Shown here one piece after another: positions 1 to 6,462 of a stretch of 9,186 nt of DNA. The translations under genes were made by a program, and so were the position numbers. This DNA is from Alphaproteobacteria bacterium (GTDB lineage Bacteria; Pseudomonadota; Alphaproteobacteria; JAEULC01), in assembly GCA_020851015.1 (NCBI GenBank), contig JADZDN010000043.1, forward strand, positions 1 through 9,186, in the 5' to 3' direction. The notes below the pieces were generated by a model that made no database searches, was not told where the DNA came from, and saw nothing but the letters and a program-made list of their open reading frames with translations. Numbering within the stretch: the first letter of the stretch is position 1; each line of letters opens with the position of its first letter.

Positions 1-294
1 CCGTCATGGTCTTCCCGAAGCCCGATCGCAGAACCCATGGCAAACCTCCAGGTTCGCCATAGTGATTCAGACTTTCACCGATTTGGGAATCCCCCGCGTG
101 AGTCACGCTCAGCGCAGCTTGGTATAAATTCTTCAATCTCCATCAGACGGACTAGCAACGCGGGCGGCGTCACGGGCGCTGCCCGCACCTTTTTTCTCCT
201 TCGAATCGCGTTCTGTCATCCAGGATGCACACGCTCGCCATTCCTCCGACATCCAAACGAATCCTGCGAACCCGACGCCAAAAAAATCGCGCGG
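1..294. other. 5' region without a supported gene
   Basis: I find no convincing gene in this stretch. A short frame ends with TAG at 60-62 and could be the last few codons of a gene lying to the left, but too little is visible to say. An ATG frame at 37-312 has no ribosome binding site and no recognisable protein character. The stretch from about 60 to 150 is more AT-rich than the genes and holds one extended -10-like sequence (see 120-128). Confidence 0.5.
120..128 (+). promoter_or_regulatory. possible extended -10 promoter element
   Basis: TGG followed directly by TATAAA fits an extended -10 element (TGn plus a near-consensus -10) in an AT-rich pocket. No good -35 hexamer stands 17 bases upstream. 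If real, it would give a long leader to the operon starting at 407. This is a weak call made by eye. Confidence 0.22.
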
Positions 295-318
295 CGTCAC
301 CCATATGGGTGACGACAG
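295..318 (+). promoter_or_regulatory. 20-bp palindromic operator, copy 1
   Basis: Positions 295-314 form a perfect 20-bp palindrome with core GTCACCCATATGGGTGAC, followed by ACAG. A near-identical copy lies at 5567-5590 in front of another secreted-protein gene; the 24 bases differ at only two central positions. In both copies a CGTTnAA sequence (here from 333) starts 28.5 bases after the palindrome centre, the spacing expected if a dimeric activator sits near -41 and CGTTnAA overlaps the -10 region. The centre is 102 bases upstream of the ATG at 407. The half-site resembles the heptamers bound by NarL/FixJ-type HTH proteins, and such an HTH is encoded at 5233-5481. Binding by that protein is inference. 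Confidence 0.7.
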
Positions 319-394
319 ATAGACGCAATCTACGTTGAAATTGCCGAAAGCTGATCGCAATGCGGCGCATGTCCGCATGGCCGCCGAGTGGTAC

Positions 395-403
395 GGAGGG
401 GGA
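395..403 (+). promoter_or_regulatory. Shine-Dalgarno sequence that sets the 407 start
   Basis: GGAGGGGGA lies just before the ATG at 407. It favours this start over the in-frame TTG at 335, which has no ribosome binding site and would put 24 polar residues in front of a clear signal peptide. Confidence 0.7.
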
Positions 404-406
404 GTC

Positions 407-3400
407 ATGAAGGACCGGTTTGATGGACAGCGGGCGCTGTTTGCAGCGGGTGTCGCGTTGGGACTCGGCTTGGCGGCCGCCCATCCCGCATCGGCAGAGC
501 CGATCGGCATATTCGGTCCGTTCATCCAGTTATCGAACGTGAGCGTCAACACGATTGGTTCGACGACCGGCCAGCGTATCCGCATCGGCGTCGGCGATGT
601 GATCCCCAACGGCAACGCGGGCACGACAGGGATCGCGACAACGACGAACCTGACAACGGGCGCACCCGTCACGCTCACCCTTCCGTTCACGCCGATTACT
701 ACAGGGCCGAACTTCTACCTGCGGACCTTCGCGGACAATCCCGACCTGCGCGGTCCCTGGACGCTCACGTTCACCAATGGGCCCGACACAAACTCGGCGA
801 CCGTGTCCCTGCCGCCAGGCGCCACGCAGACGCCGTTCGTCCAGAATGTCACGATCGCGGGCTCGGCTCTGACGCCAACCTTCTCCTGGAAGGCGCCGGA
901 GGGCGTAACGGCAAATGCCTACCGCATCAATATTTTCGACAAAGACCAGCTGACCCAGACCGGCTCTCCCGACAACATCCTTACCTTCGTGCAGACTGGC
1001 ACATCCTTCACCGTGCTCACGGGACTTAACCCGACGCATCATTACGACCTGGAGATCAACCTGCTGCAGACGCGGGACGGTACGTCGAACGGGGCCAATA
1101 CCAACGTCTACGCGCGGTCGCATGCCCATTTCGAGTTCCAGCCGATCGATACCGGTGGACCGGCGGTGAACCTGCCGACCGTCTCGCCGGACGGAGTCTT
1201 CCACTTCAACCTGACGGTGGTCGAAGGGCAGATGGTGTTCATCGACCCGCTCGTAGCCATCGGCTACGACTACGCGATCGGCATCGGCGATCCGAACTTT
1301 GGCTCGGTCCTGCTGCCGCTCGGTATCGGCGACGGGTTGTACGACATCTTCGGCTTCAATGGCGACGACCTGATGCTGCTGGCCGACGACATTGCCGGCG
1401 GTACGGAGTTCGATTTCGGTCCGGGCGGCGTGTCGCGATTCCGTGTCCTGGGCATTGAACCCTCGGCAGGCCTTGATCCGGCGAACGCCACTGCCTTCAT
1501 CACCGGCCTGACCTTCGTCGCCGATGGGACCTTTACAGGCACGCAAACGCCTCTCACCGCAGAGCTCGTGGCGTCGGTGCCCGAGCCGGCGACGCTGCTG
1601 CTGCTCGGCTTTGCTCTGATCGGCCTCTGTGCGATCGGCCAGCGCCACGCACGTGCCAACGCGGACACACGACCAGGAGCCAGGACTATGAACCAGCCAC
1701 ATATTGGTAGGCATCGGGATAGTCGTCCTCAGGGCCGGACTATCGCACGTGCGTCAGTCCTGCGCACAATGCCCTGTGCCGCGGTGCTCCTTCTTGCTGT
1801 GACGAACACCGTGAGGGCCGACGTAATCCTGACGGGCGATATCGTCTCGTTCATGCCCGGTACGGACTTGCGTGTTGGGCAGACCGGGTCTGGGCAGATG
1901 ACCGTCAACAACGGGTCGGTCGTCAATCTCGTGGTCGGCAGTGGCCCGACACCCGAAGCTTTCTTCGTGGTCGGCCGATTGTCCGGCAGTTCGGGCCAGG
2001 TTTCGATCGATGGTGCGGGATCTGCGATCAACCTGTTTAGTGCCGGTGCGCCGAATGACTCTGCAAGCGCGCAAGTCGGCCGCGAGGGCGTCGGCACGAT
2101 GTCGATCACCAATGGCGGCGCGCTGAACGTGAAGTTGGATCCCAATGCGACGCCGGCCGCGAACACCCTCTCGCCTAGCGTCACGGTCGGCCGCGATGCG
2201 ACTGGTTCCGGCAGTCTCACCGTCAACAATGGCTCGGTGCTGGTCGAGGGAACCGGCGCCTTCTTCTTCGTCGGCCGCAATGGCGGCAGCGGCACGGCCG
2301 ACTTCAGCAACGGCAGCACCTTGCAGATCAGGAATACGACCGGCCATGTCGACGGCGCGGGCCTGACTGTCGGCCGCGACAGCAACGCGGTGGGGATCGC
2401 GAACTTCACCAACACACAAGTGACGGTCGATGGCGGCACGAGCTCGGGCGGCATCTTCGCGGGCCGCGAGACGGGCGCCAACGGCAGCATCTCCTTCAGT
2501 GGTCCGGGGACGACCGTCAATGTCACGGCGGGTGCCGATGCCTTCCTGACGATCGGCCGCGACGCCACCACGCAAGGGCTGGTGATTGTAAGCAGCGGCG
2601 CCCAGATGAACCTGACGGGGCAGCGGGGATCGATCGACCTGGGGCGCATGGCCGGCGCCACGGGCGAGCTGCGGATCAGCGGCGGATCGGTGGTCGATCT
2701 GTCTGGGTCCACGCTCGACGCGGACGCCATCGTCGGAGGTTCATTCGCCGGCAAGACCTCGGCCGGCAGTGGCACCCTACTGATCGACGGCGCCGGGTCG
2801 CACCTCGACCTGGGCAATGCCAGTGGCGGCAGCCTGCATCGCGTGATCGTCGGCGCGGCGACGACGTTGGGTGGCGTCAGCAGCGATGGCGGGCATGTGA
2901 CCGTGCGCAATGGCGGCGTCCTGACGGCCGATGTCGTCAACGTTGGTATCAATGGCGTGCTCGACGGCAACGGCCAGATCAACGCCAAGGTCAGCCTGGA
3001 AGGCGGAACGATCGCCCCCGGCAACTCGCCCGGGACGATGACGGTCTCGGGCGACCTGACCGTCGATTCGGGCGTGATCGAAGTCGAGGTCGGCGGCCTC
3101 GGTGCCAGCGAGTACGACGTGCTCAACGTGCTGGGCGGCGTGACGTTCACGGGCGGCTCGATCCTGTTCAAGTTCATCGACGGCTTCCTGCCGCAGCTCG
3201 GGGATACGCTCGACTTCCTGGTCGCCGATACGATCCTGGGGCTCGAGAACGTCCTGTTCGGCTACGAGGGTGCGGCGCAGGGCTTCTTGTTTGACATCTC
3301 TTCGGTCGGCGGCGGCCTGCTCCGCTTCGTGGCCGAAAACAACGCCAACCCGGTGCCCGAGCCGGCAACGCTGACGCTGCTCGGGTTTGTGCTGCTGGGC

Positions 3401-3445
3401 CTGGGGATGGGCGGCTGCTGGCGCGTTCATGGCCATCGGCAGTGA
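407..3445 (+). CDS. PEP-CTERM protein fused in frame to a second PEP-CTERM protein
   Basis: This reading frame holds two complete exported proteins with no stop between them. The first (407 to about 1687) starts with a signal peptide (residues 1-30, cleavage after ASA). It has an Asn/Thr/Gly-rich body with a fibronectin-III-like strand pattern around residues 160-230, then a PEP-CTERM anchor: VPEP at 391-394, a hydrophobic helix and a basic GQRHAR end. Such anchors are recognised in the inner membrane by an exosortase, and the protein then goes to the envelope or matrix. In place of a stop, the frame continues through 14 residues into the ATG of the second protein (1688). The ATG at 407 is preferred because of its strong ribosome binding site. 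A PEP-CTERM signal normally ends a protein, so an internal one is odd. The fusion may be a lost stop, a small indel or a sequence error. The body function is unknown. Confidence 0.75.
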   Translation: MKDRFDGQRALFAAGVALGLGLAAAHPASAEPIGIFGPFIQLSNVSVNTIGSTTGQRIRIGVGDVIPNGNAGTTGIATTTNLTTGAPVTLTLPFTPITTGPNFYLRTFADNPDLRGPWTLTFTNGPDTNSATVSLPPGATQTPFVQNVTIAGSALTPTFSWKAPEGVTANAYRINIFDKDQLTQTGSPDNILTFVQTGTSFTVLTGLNPTHHYDLEINLLQTRDGTSNGANTNVYARSHAHFEFQPIDTGGPAVNLPTVSPDGVFHFNLTVVEGQMVFIDPLVAIGYDYAIGIGDPNFGSVLLPLGIGDGLYDIFGFNGDDLMLLADDIAGGTEFDFGPGGVSRFRVLGIEPSAGLDPANATAFITGLTFVADGTFTGTQTPLTAELVASVPEPATLLLLGFALIGLCAIGQRHARANADTRPGARTMNQPHIGRHRDSRPQGRTIARASVLRTMPCAAVLLLAVTNTVRADVILTGDIVSFMPGTDLRVGQTGSGQMTVNNGSVVNLVVGSGPTPEAFFVVGRLSGSSGQVSIDGAGSAINLFSAGAPNDSASAQVGREGVGTMSITNGGALNVKLDPNATPAANTLSPSVTVGRDATGSGSLTVNNGSVLVEGTGAFFFVGRNGGSGTADFSNGSTLQIRNTTGHVDGAGLTVGRDSNAVGIANFTNTQVTVDGGTSSGGIFAGRETGANGSISFSGPGTTVNVTAGADAFLTIGRDATTQGLVIVSSGAQMNLTGQRGSIDLGRMAGATGELRISGGSVVDLSGSTLDADAIVGGSFAGKTSAGSGTLLIDGAGSHLDLGNASGGSLHRVIVGAATTLGGVSSDGGHVTVRNGGVLTADVVNVGINGVLDGNGQINAKVSLEGGTIAPGNSPGTMTVSGDLTVDSGVIEVEVGGLGASEYDVLNVLGGVTFTGGSILFKFIDGFLPQLGDTLDFLVADTILGLENVLFGYEGAAQGFLFDISSVGGGLLRFVAENNANPVPEPATLTLLGFVLLGLGMGGCWRVHGHRQ
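1675..1679 (+). promoter_or_regulatory. internal Shine-Dalgarno for the second PEP-CTERM gene
   Basis: AGGAG stands eight bases before the ATG at 1688, inside the long reading frame. The ATG also overlaps a TGA in the next frame (ATGA at 1688-1691), the usual layout of translationally coupled genes. This indicates that 1688 is a genuine start and that two separate genes were, or are, translated here. Confidence 0.6.
1688..3445 (+). CDS. PEP-CTERM beta-helix protein with T5SS/PEP-CTERM-associated repeats
   Basis: Predicted 585-residue surface protein, translated from its own ribosome binding site or as the second half of the fusion. It has a basic n-region, a hydrophobic core and a cleavage site after TVRA (residue 44). 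Residues about 60-425 hold some twelve repeats of 28-39 residues, each marked by a VGR-like triplet (near 63, 95, 130, 167, 195, 228, 258, 289, 318, 349, 388 and 419) followed by G.G.l.v.nG. This matches the T5SS/PEP-CTERM-associated repeat shared with autotransporter passengers and should fold as a right-handed beta-helix. The APGNSPGTMTVSGDL segment near 443-457 is the usual cap of such passengers. VPEP at 556-559, a helix and a basic tail form the PEP-CTERM anchor, which replaces an autotransporter barrel. The likely role is adhesion or matrix building; the ligand is unknown. Confidence 0.8.
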   Translation: MNQPHIGRHRDSRPQGRTIARASVLRTMPCAAVLLLAVTNTVRADVILTGDIVSFMPGTDLRVGQTGSGQMTVNNGSVVNLVVGSGPTPEAFFVVGRLSGSSGQVSIDGAGSAINLFSAGAPNDSASAQVGREGVGTMSITNGGALNVKLDPNATPAANTLSPSVTVGRDATGSGSLTVNNGSVLVEGTGAFFFVGRNGGSGTADFSNGSTLQIRNTTGHVDGAGLTVGRDSNAVGIANFTNTQVTVDGGTSSGGIFAGRETGANGSISFSGPGTTVNVTAGADAFLTIGRDATTQGLVIVSSGAQMNLTGQRGSIDLGRMAGATGELRISGGSVVDLSGSTLDADAIVGGSFAGKTSAGSGTLLIDGAGSHLDLGNASGGSLHRVIVGAATTLGGVSSDGGHVTVRNGGVLTADVVNVGINGVLDGNGQINAKVSLEGGTIAPGNSPGTMTVSGDLTVDSGVIEVEVGGLGASEYDVLNVLGGVTFTGGSILFKFIDGFLPQLGDTLDFLVADTILGLENVLFGYEGAAQGFLFDISSVGGGLLRFVAENNANPVPEPATLTLLGFVLLGLGMGGCWRVHGHRQ

Positions 3446-3519
3446 CGAGATCGAAAAGATCGTAGTGCCGCCAGTTTCACCCATCGAACTCCAAGCATCG
3501 AGTTGAAAGGAACGTTGAA

Positions 3520-4143
3520 ATGAATCGAGCCGCCGTCGCTGCTGTGACTCTACTGGGCCTGGCGTCCGCCCCGGCGATTGCCGCGCCCGTGATCGATCAG
3601 AGTGCGCCGGCGACTGGCGGGTCGTCGGGCGGCTTCTGCTTTCTGGTCCCGGCAAATCTGTGCGGCCAATCTTTTCAATCCAGCCAGGACAACATTGCCG
3701 GTGCGGGAATCTATCTTCATCCATTCTATGCCGGATCTGGGACGATCACGCTTTCGATCTACGAGAACTACGAGCCCACACCCAGTGGCTTGATCGCCTC
3801 GGGCACTTCCGGCACCGTGAACCAGAATACGGGCTGGGTCGACGTCTTCTGGGCGGCGATCGCGATCGATCTCTCGACGCCATACTACTTGCTTGTCGAG
3901 TCTTCCGACGGAGGCCTGGTCGCGGACTACAGTTACTGGCCGGGGCCGTATCCCGATGGAAATGCGCTGTACCAAGGAAACTCGAACAATTATGCCTCCT
4001 ACGATCTGGTCTTCCGTACCTATTACGACGACGCTTTCGGCGCGCCCGGCGGTGTGCCCGAGCCAATGAGCTTGGCCCTGCTCGGCCTGGGCCTTGTCGG
4101 CATGGCCGTGTCCCGTCAACGCCGTCCGGTATCGAAGGTTTAA
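3520..4143 (+). CDS. small PEP-CTERM protein with beta-sandwich-like body
   Basis: Predicted 207-residue exported protein. The ATG at 3520 follows AAAGGA at about eight bases and begins a signal peptide ending in AIAA (residue 22). The body, with QSFQSSQDNIAGAGIYL, GTITLSIYEN, WVDVFW, TPYYLLVES and DLVFRTYYDD, has the alternating strand pattern of a widespread group of PEP-CTERM and choice-of-anchor surface proteins that resemble carbohydrate-binding beta-sandwiches; no ligand can be assigned. Two cysteines (FCFL and NLCG) could form a disulfide. VPEP at 179-182, a Leu/Gly helix and SRQRR complete a normal terminal anchor. It lies 74 bases after the fused gene and is probably co-transcribed with it. 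Start and end are well supported. Confidence 0.85.
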   Translation: MNRAAVAAVTLLGLASAPAIAAPVIDQSAPATGGSSGGFCFLVPANLCGQSFQSSQDNIAGAGIYLHPFYAGSGTITLSIYENYEPTPSGLIASGTSGTVNQNTGWVDVFWAAIAIDLSTPYYLLVESSDGGLVADYSYWPGPYPDGNALYQGNSNNYASYDLVFRTYYDDAFGAPGGVPEPMSLALLGLGLVGMAVSRQRRPVSKV

Positions 4144-4202
4144 TCCTGCGCTCGGCAAGTAAACGCCACCACCTGCCGGAAACACATGAGAGGTTAGAAG
4201 AT

Positions 4203-5114
4203 ATGATCAAGCGTTTCTCAATTCTCACTTTGTATGCAGTCGTGATGGTGTGGCCAGTTGCCTCAATTGTAGCTGCACCAATTGACGTCACTTACACGAC
4301 GTCTGGAGTATCCGGCGACTTCGTGTTGAATTTCGAGGTCAGCAACAATATGCCAGTACAACAGGGCGTCTATTTTTTTGCAGTTTCGCTAGGCGCGCGC
4401 GACATTGTTGGAAGCCCACCAGGCGCAGGTCCTCACCCGTGGTTAAGTATAAACTCATCCGCTTATGGTGGAGCCGATGTTGTTTACAACAATCTTTGGA
4501 GCAATTTTTGGATACTGCCGGGGGAAAGTTTGGATGGCTTTGAAGCTCATCTTTCTGACCTAATCACGCCAACATCCGTGAATTGGATGGTCTTCACAGT
4601 CGGCAATGACCAGTACCTAGGAGAGGGATCGTTTAACCATCCGCAGAACCCCGGTTTTCAGGGTGTTGCTGCGGCCTCCGATCTGGATGTTGCCGTCCCC
4701 GAACCCGCAAATCTGGCGCTTCTCGGCCTCGGCCTGACCGGTCTCGCTGTTGCGCTGCGGCGGCGGTCTGGTGATCGCAGCGCGCGAGCGAGCAATCCGT
4801 TGCTTGCAGCCACCTCCATCGCCGTGGTCTTCGCCAGCGGCGGCGTCTGGGCGCAATCGGGACAGTACCTCACGGGCCAGCAGATCATGGAGGCCTGGGG
4901 CGACAAGGCGCTGGAGGCCAAGAACCGGAGGGCAACAAAACCGACGTCCGGTTCGGCAGGGACGGCAAGGCGTCGCTCAGCGGCCGCGGCGGTTTCGTCG
5001 ACAGCGGCACTTGGCGCATTACGGACGGCGGCTACTGCGCCAAATGGCAGAAAGTCCGCGGCGGCCAGGAGGCCTGCTTCAAGGTCGCGCGCGACGGCAA
5101 CACCTACAAGGTGA
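4203..5114 (+). CDS. low-GC PEP-CTERM protein, C-terminally fused to another secreted protein
   Basis: The ATG at 4203 follows AGAAG at a short distance and starts a signal peptide (MIKRFSILTL, cleavage near residue 24). The body to about residue 160 is a short secreted domain of unknown fold. VPEP is at 165-168, followed by the helix and LRRR, where the protein should end (about residue 190). Instead the frame runs on through another signal peptide (LLAATSIAVVFASGGVWAQ) and, after a frameshift near 4926, ends in an Ala/Arg-rich nonsense tail at 5114. The body is about half GC (238 of 480 bases in 4201-4680 by hand count), clearly below its neighbours, while the anchor-coding part is GC-rich. 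This suggests that the body came from another genome. The first 190 residues are the credible product. Confidence 0.65.
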   Translation: MIKRFSILTLYAVVMVWPVASIVAAPIDVTYTTSGVSGDFVLNFEVSNNMPVQQGVYFFAVSLGARDIVGSPPGAGPHPWLSINSSAYGGADVVYNNLWSNFWILPGESLDGFEAHLSDLITPTSVNWMVFTVGNDQYLGEGSFNHPQNPGFQGVAAASDLDVAVPEPANLALLGLGLTGLAVALRRRSGDRSARASNPLLAATSIAVVFASGGVWAQSGQYLTGQQIMEAWGDKALEAKNRRATKPTSGSAGTARRRSAAAAVSSTAALGALRTAATAPNGRKSAAARRPASRSRATATPTR

Positions 5115-5158
5115 TGTTCGAGGACGGCAGGCTGAACTCGACCGCTACGGTGAAATGA
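4800..5158 (+). pseudogene. small secreted protein gene, lost start and one-base frameshift
   Basis: The beginning is read in the frame of the preceding PEP-CTERM gene: a signal peptide from about 4800 (a possible TTG start) ending in VWAQ, then SGQYLTGQQIMEAWGDKALEAKN up to 4925. From 4928 the sensible protein continues in another frame to TGA at 5156-5158: EGNKTDVRFGRDGKASL, GTWRITDGGYCAKW and ACFKVARDGNTYKVMF. The pieces join if one base is missing around 4926-4927 (for example CCG to CG, giving KNPEGNKT). The GTW, YC, W, C and Y pattern resembles small periplasmic proteins of the DUF995 type, but this is only a resemblance. Nothing upstream looks like a normal start, so its own start may have been removed when it was joined to the PEP-CTERM gene. 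It may be a decayed gene or a sequencing indel. Confidence 0.6.
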
Positions 5159-5232
5159 TCGGCGTACCGGCAAGCCTTCACTAAGGGGGCGCGCGATCCG
5201 CGATTGGGAGCTGAAATCCGCGTACGATAGCC

Positions 5233-5481
5233 ATGACGCCCCAAGCGACACTGCCTGAGCAGGCGGCAAGACTGCGCGAATTGTTTCGCCTAACCCCCGC
5301 GGAGGGGGACGTCGTTCTTGCGTTAGCCGCCGGCCAGACCGTCGCCATGCATGCCGAACAGCGCGGCGTGTCGCTGAATACGGTACGCACCCTGTTGAAG
5401 CGCGCCATGGTGAAGATCGGCTGCCGGCGGCAGTCGCAGCTCGTCGCCATCGTGCTCGGGCGACTCACGCCTGCTGGCTAG
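5233..5481 (+). CDS. LuxR/FixJ-type HTH protein, probably the severed end of a larger regulator
   Basis: The 82 residues contain a LuxR-type four-helix DNA-binding domain: LTPAEGDVVLALAAG (20-34), VAMHAEQRGVSLNTVRTLLK (the HTH, with recognition helix about 47-58) and IGCRRQSQLVAIVL. This LTPAE, NTVRT and RRQ version is common in Alphaproteobacteria as the C-terminal end of proteins several hundred residues long. Here an in-frame TGA stands at 5212 and the ATG at 5233 has no good ribosome binding site, so a stand-alone start is doubtful. Either it is a free-standing small regulator or a 5'-truncated remnant. Its position 85 bases before the second palindrome makes it the obvious candidate to bind both copies, which is inference. 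A likely DNA-binding cysteine-free core is intact; the single Cys (64) has no known role. Confidence 0.65.
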   Translation: MTPQATLPEQAARLRELFRLTPAEGDVVLALAAGQTVAMHAEQRGVSLNTVRTLLKRAMVKIGCRRQSQLVAIVLGRLTPAG

Positions 5482-5566
5482 AACTCCAAGACCGCACAGT
5501 CTATCTCCCCAAGCACAAGCCGCCTCGCTTCCCGCACTTCGGGCAATCCGCAAAGAAATCGGCGCC

Positions 5567-5590
5567 CGTCACCAATACGGGTGACGACAG
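5567..5590 (+). promoter_or_regulatory. palindromic operator, copy 2
   Basis: Core GTCACCAATACGGGTGAC (5568-5585) with flanking C and G, followed by ACAG. It has the same half-sites as copy 1 (295-318) and differs from it at two central positions only. CGTTCAA starts at 5605, again 28.5 bases from the centre. The centre is 73 bases before the ATG at 5650. It lies between the HTH gene and the secreted-protein gene, the usual place for a regulator's target site. Confidence 0.68.
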
Positions 5591-5649
5591 CATGCTCGGA
5601 CAAGCGTTCAATCGAGTGCAGGGCAAGTCGATTTTCGCTGGAGGAGAGC

Positions 5650-6270
5650 ATGCGCATCGTCACTCGTTTCCCAGGAACGCTGGCCATGACCGGCGCTTGC
5701 GTGCTTGCATTCGTGCCGGCCGCTGCTGCGCAGATGAAGCCGCCGGCCGATGGCACCAAGGTCGAGTACGATTGCTCGGGTTCGACCAAGCAGGTGATAA
5801 GCACTTACAACGTCAATGGCGACCGGGTGCGCGTCGAAAGCATGGTCGACGGCAAGTCAACATCCTCGGAGCGGCCCTATTGGCTGATCCCGACGACGGT
5901 CGCCTCCATGCGCGACCGCGGCGACGGCAAGGGTCCCCGCGCCATGAGCTTCGATGCCAAGGAACTCGAACAGCTGAAATCACTCAACCCCAACTCGAAA
6001 CTAAGTACGACCATCTCCGAGTCCGGCGGCGGCAACGTGTTCAAGTGGAACTACACGATCGCCGTTGGGCAGCCGTCGAAGGTCACACACCCCGCGCTCG
6101 GCGAGGTCGACGCGGTCGAGATCAGCGAGCGGCGCTCCGTCATCGGCGGGAACTATTCCGCCAGCTCGTCGGAACTGTATGCCATCCAGCACGGCATCTC
6201 CGTGCGCTACGAGTACAAGGACAACGAGAATCGCAACATCAAGTGCGAGCTGAAGCAGGCGAGCAAATAG
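5650..6270 (+). CDS. secreted protein of unknown function
   Basis: Predicted 206 residues. The ATG at 5650 follows GGAGGAGAG closely and starts a textbook signal peptide (MRIVTRFPGT, a hydrophobic core, cleavage after PAAAA near residue 27). A longer in-frame version from 5581 would add a polar tail before the signal and is unlikely. The mature part begins QMKPPADGTKVEYDC and is strand-rich, with no hydrophobic anchor, so it should be periplasmic or released. Two cysteines stand near its ends (42 and 199) and could form a disulfide that ties the first and last strands. I do not recognise the family. The gene is alone, directly behind the palindromic operator and facing the serine recombinase gene, so its regulation is probably shared with the PEP-CTERM operon. 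Confidence 0.8.
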   Translation: MRIVTRFPGTLAMTGACVLAFVPAAAAQMKPPADGTKVEYDCSGSTKQVISTYNVNGDRVRVESMVDGKSTSSERPYWLIPTTVASMRDRGDGKGPRAMSFDAKELEQLKSLNPNSKLSTTISESGGGNVFKWNYTIAVGQPSKVTHPALGEVDAVEISERRSVIGGNYSASSSELYAIQHGISVRYEYKDNENRNIKCELKQASK

Positions 6271-6365
6271 GCGCGTCGAACGTTGGAAGAGAACCTCGCA
6301 AGGAATGCATGAATTGGCGAAATGCAGCTGCAAGAACCGATTGTCTTCCTCACGTCTGTATGCTG

Positions 6366-6386
6366 GTACCGGATCGGGCGCGGTAC
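6366..6386. repeat. short inverted repeat between convergent genes
   Basis: GTACCG and CGGTAC pair around a nine-base loop in the gap between the secreted-protein gene and the recombinase gene, which converge. No T-run follows on either strand, so it is not a standard intrinsic terminator. The remaining bases of 6271-6462 show nothing else that I can support. Confidence 0.3.
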
Positions 6387-6462
6387 ATAGATGCCACCTG
6401 GCATGGCGCCTACAACGCGGGAGACGGCTACATTCGCTCAGCAAGGTCGATCGCCCTGTCCG

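Noticed and set aside
37..312. 91-codon ATG frame in the upstream region
   Set aside because: No ribosome binding site, no protein-like composition, and it runs through the palindromic operator.
1880..2960. Repeated DNA in the beta-helix gene considered as a repeat array
   Set aside because: The repetition is at protein level with varied spacing and degenerate DNA; there are no constant repeats with unique spacers, so it is no CRISPR array.
530..3177. Long open frames on the - strand opposite the PEP-CTERM genes (for example 530-1714 and 1729-3177)
   Set aside because: They mirror the repetitive GC-rich coding strand, are rich in Arg or Pro as shadow frames are, and have no family features or ribosome binding sites.
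6271..6462. Extra small gene between the secreted protein and the recombinase (MNWRNAAARTD frame)
   Set aside because: It is only the tail of a shadow frame, without a ribosome binding site or recognisable content.
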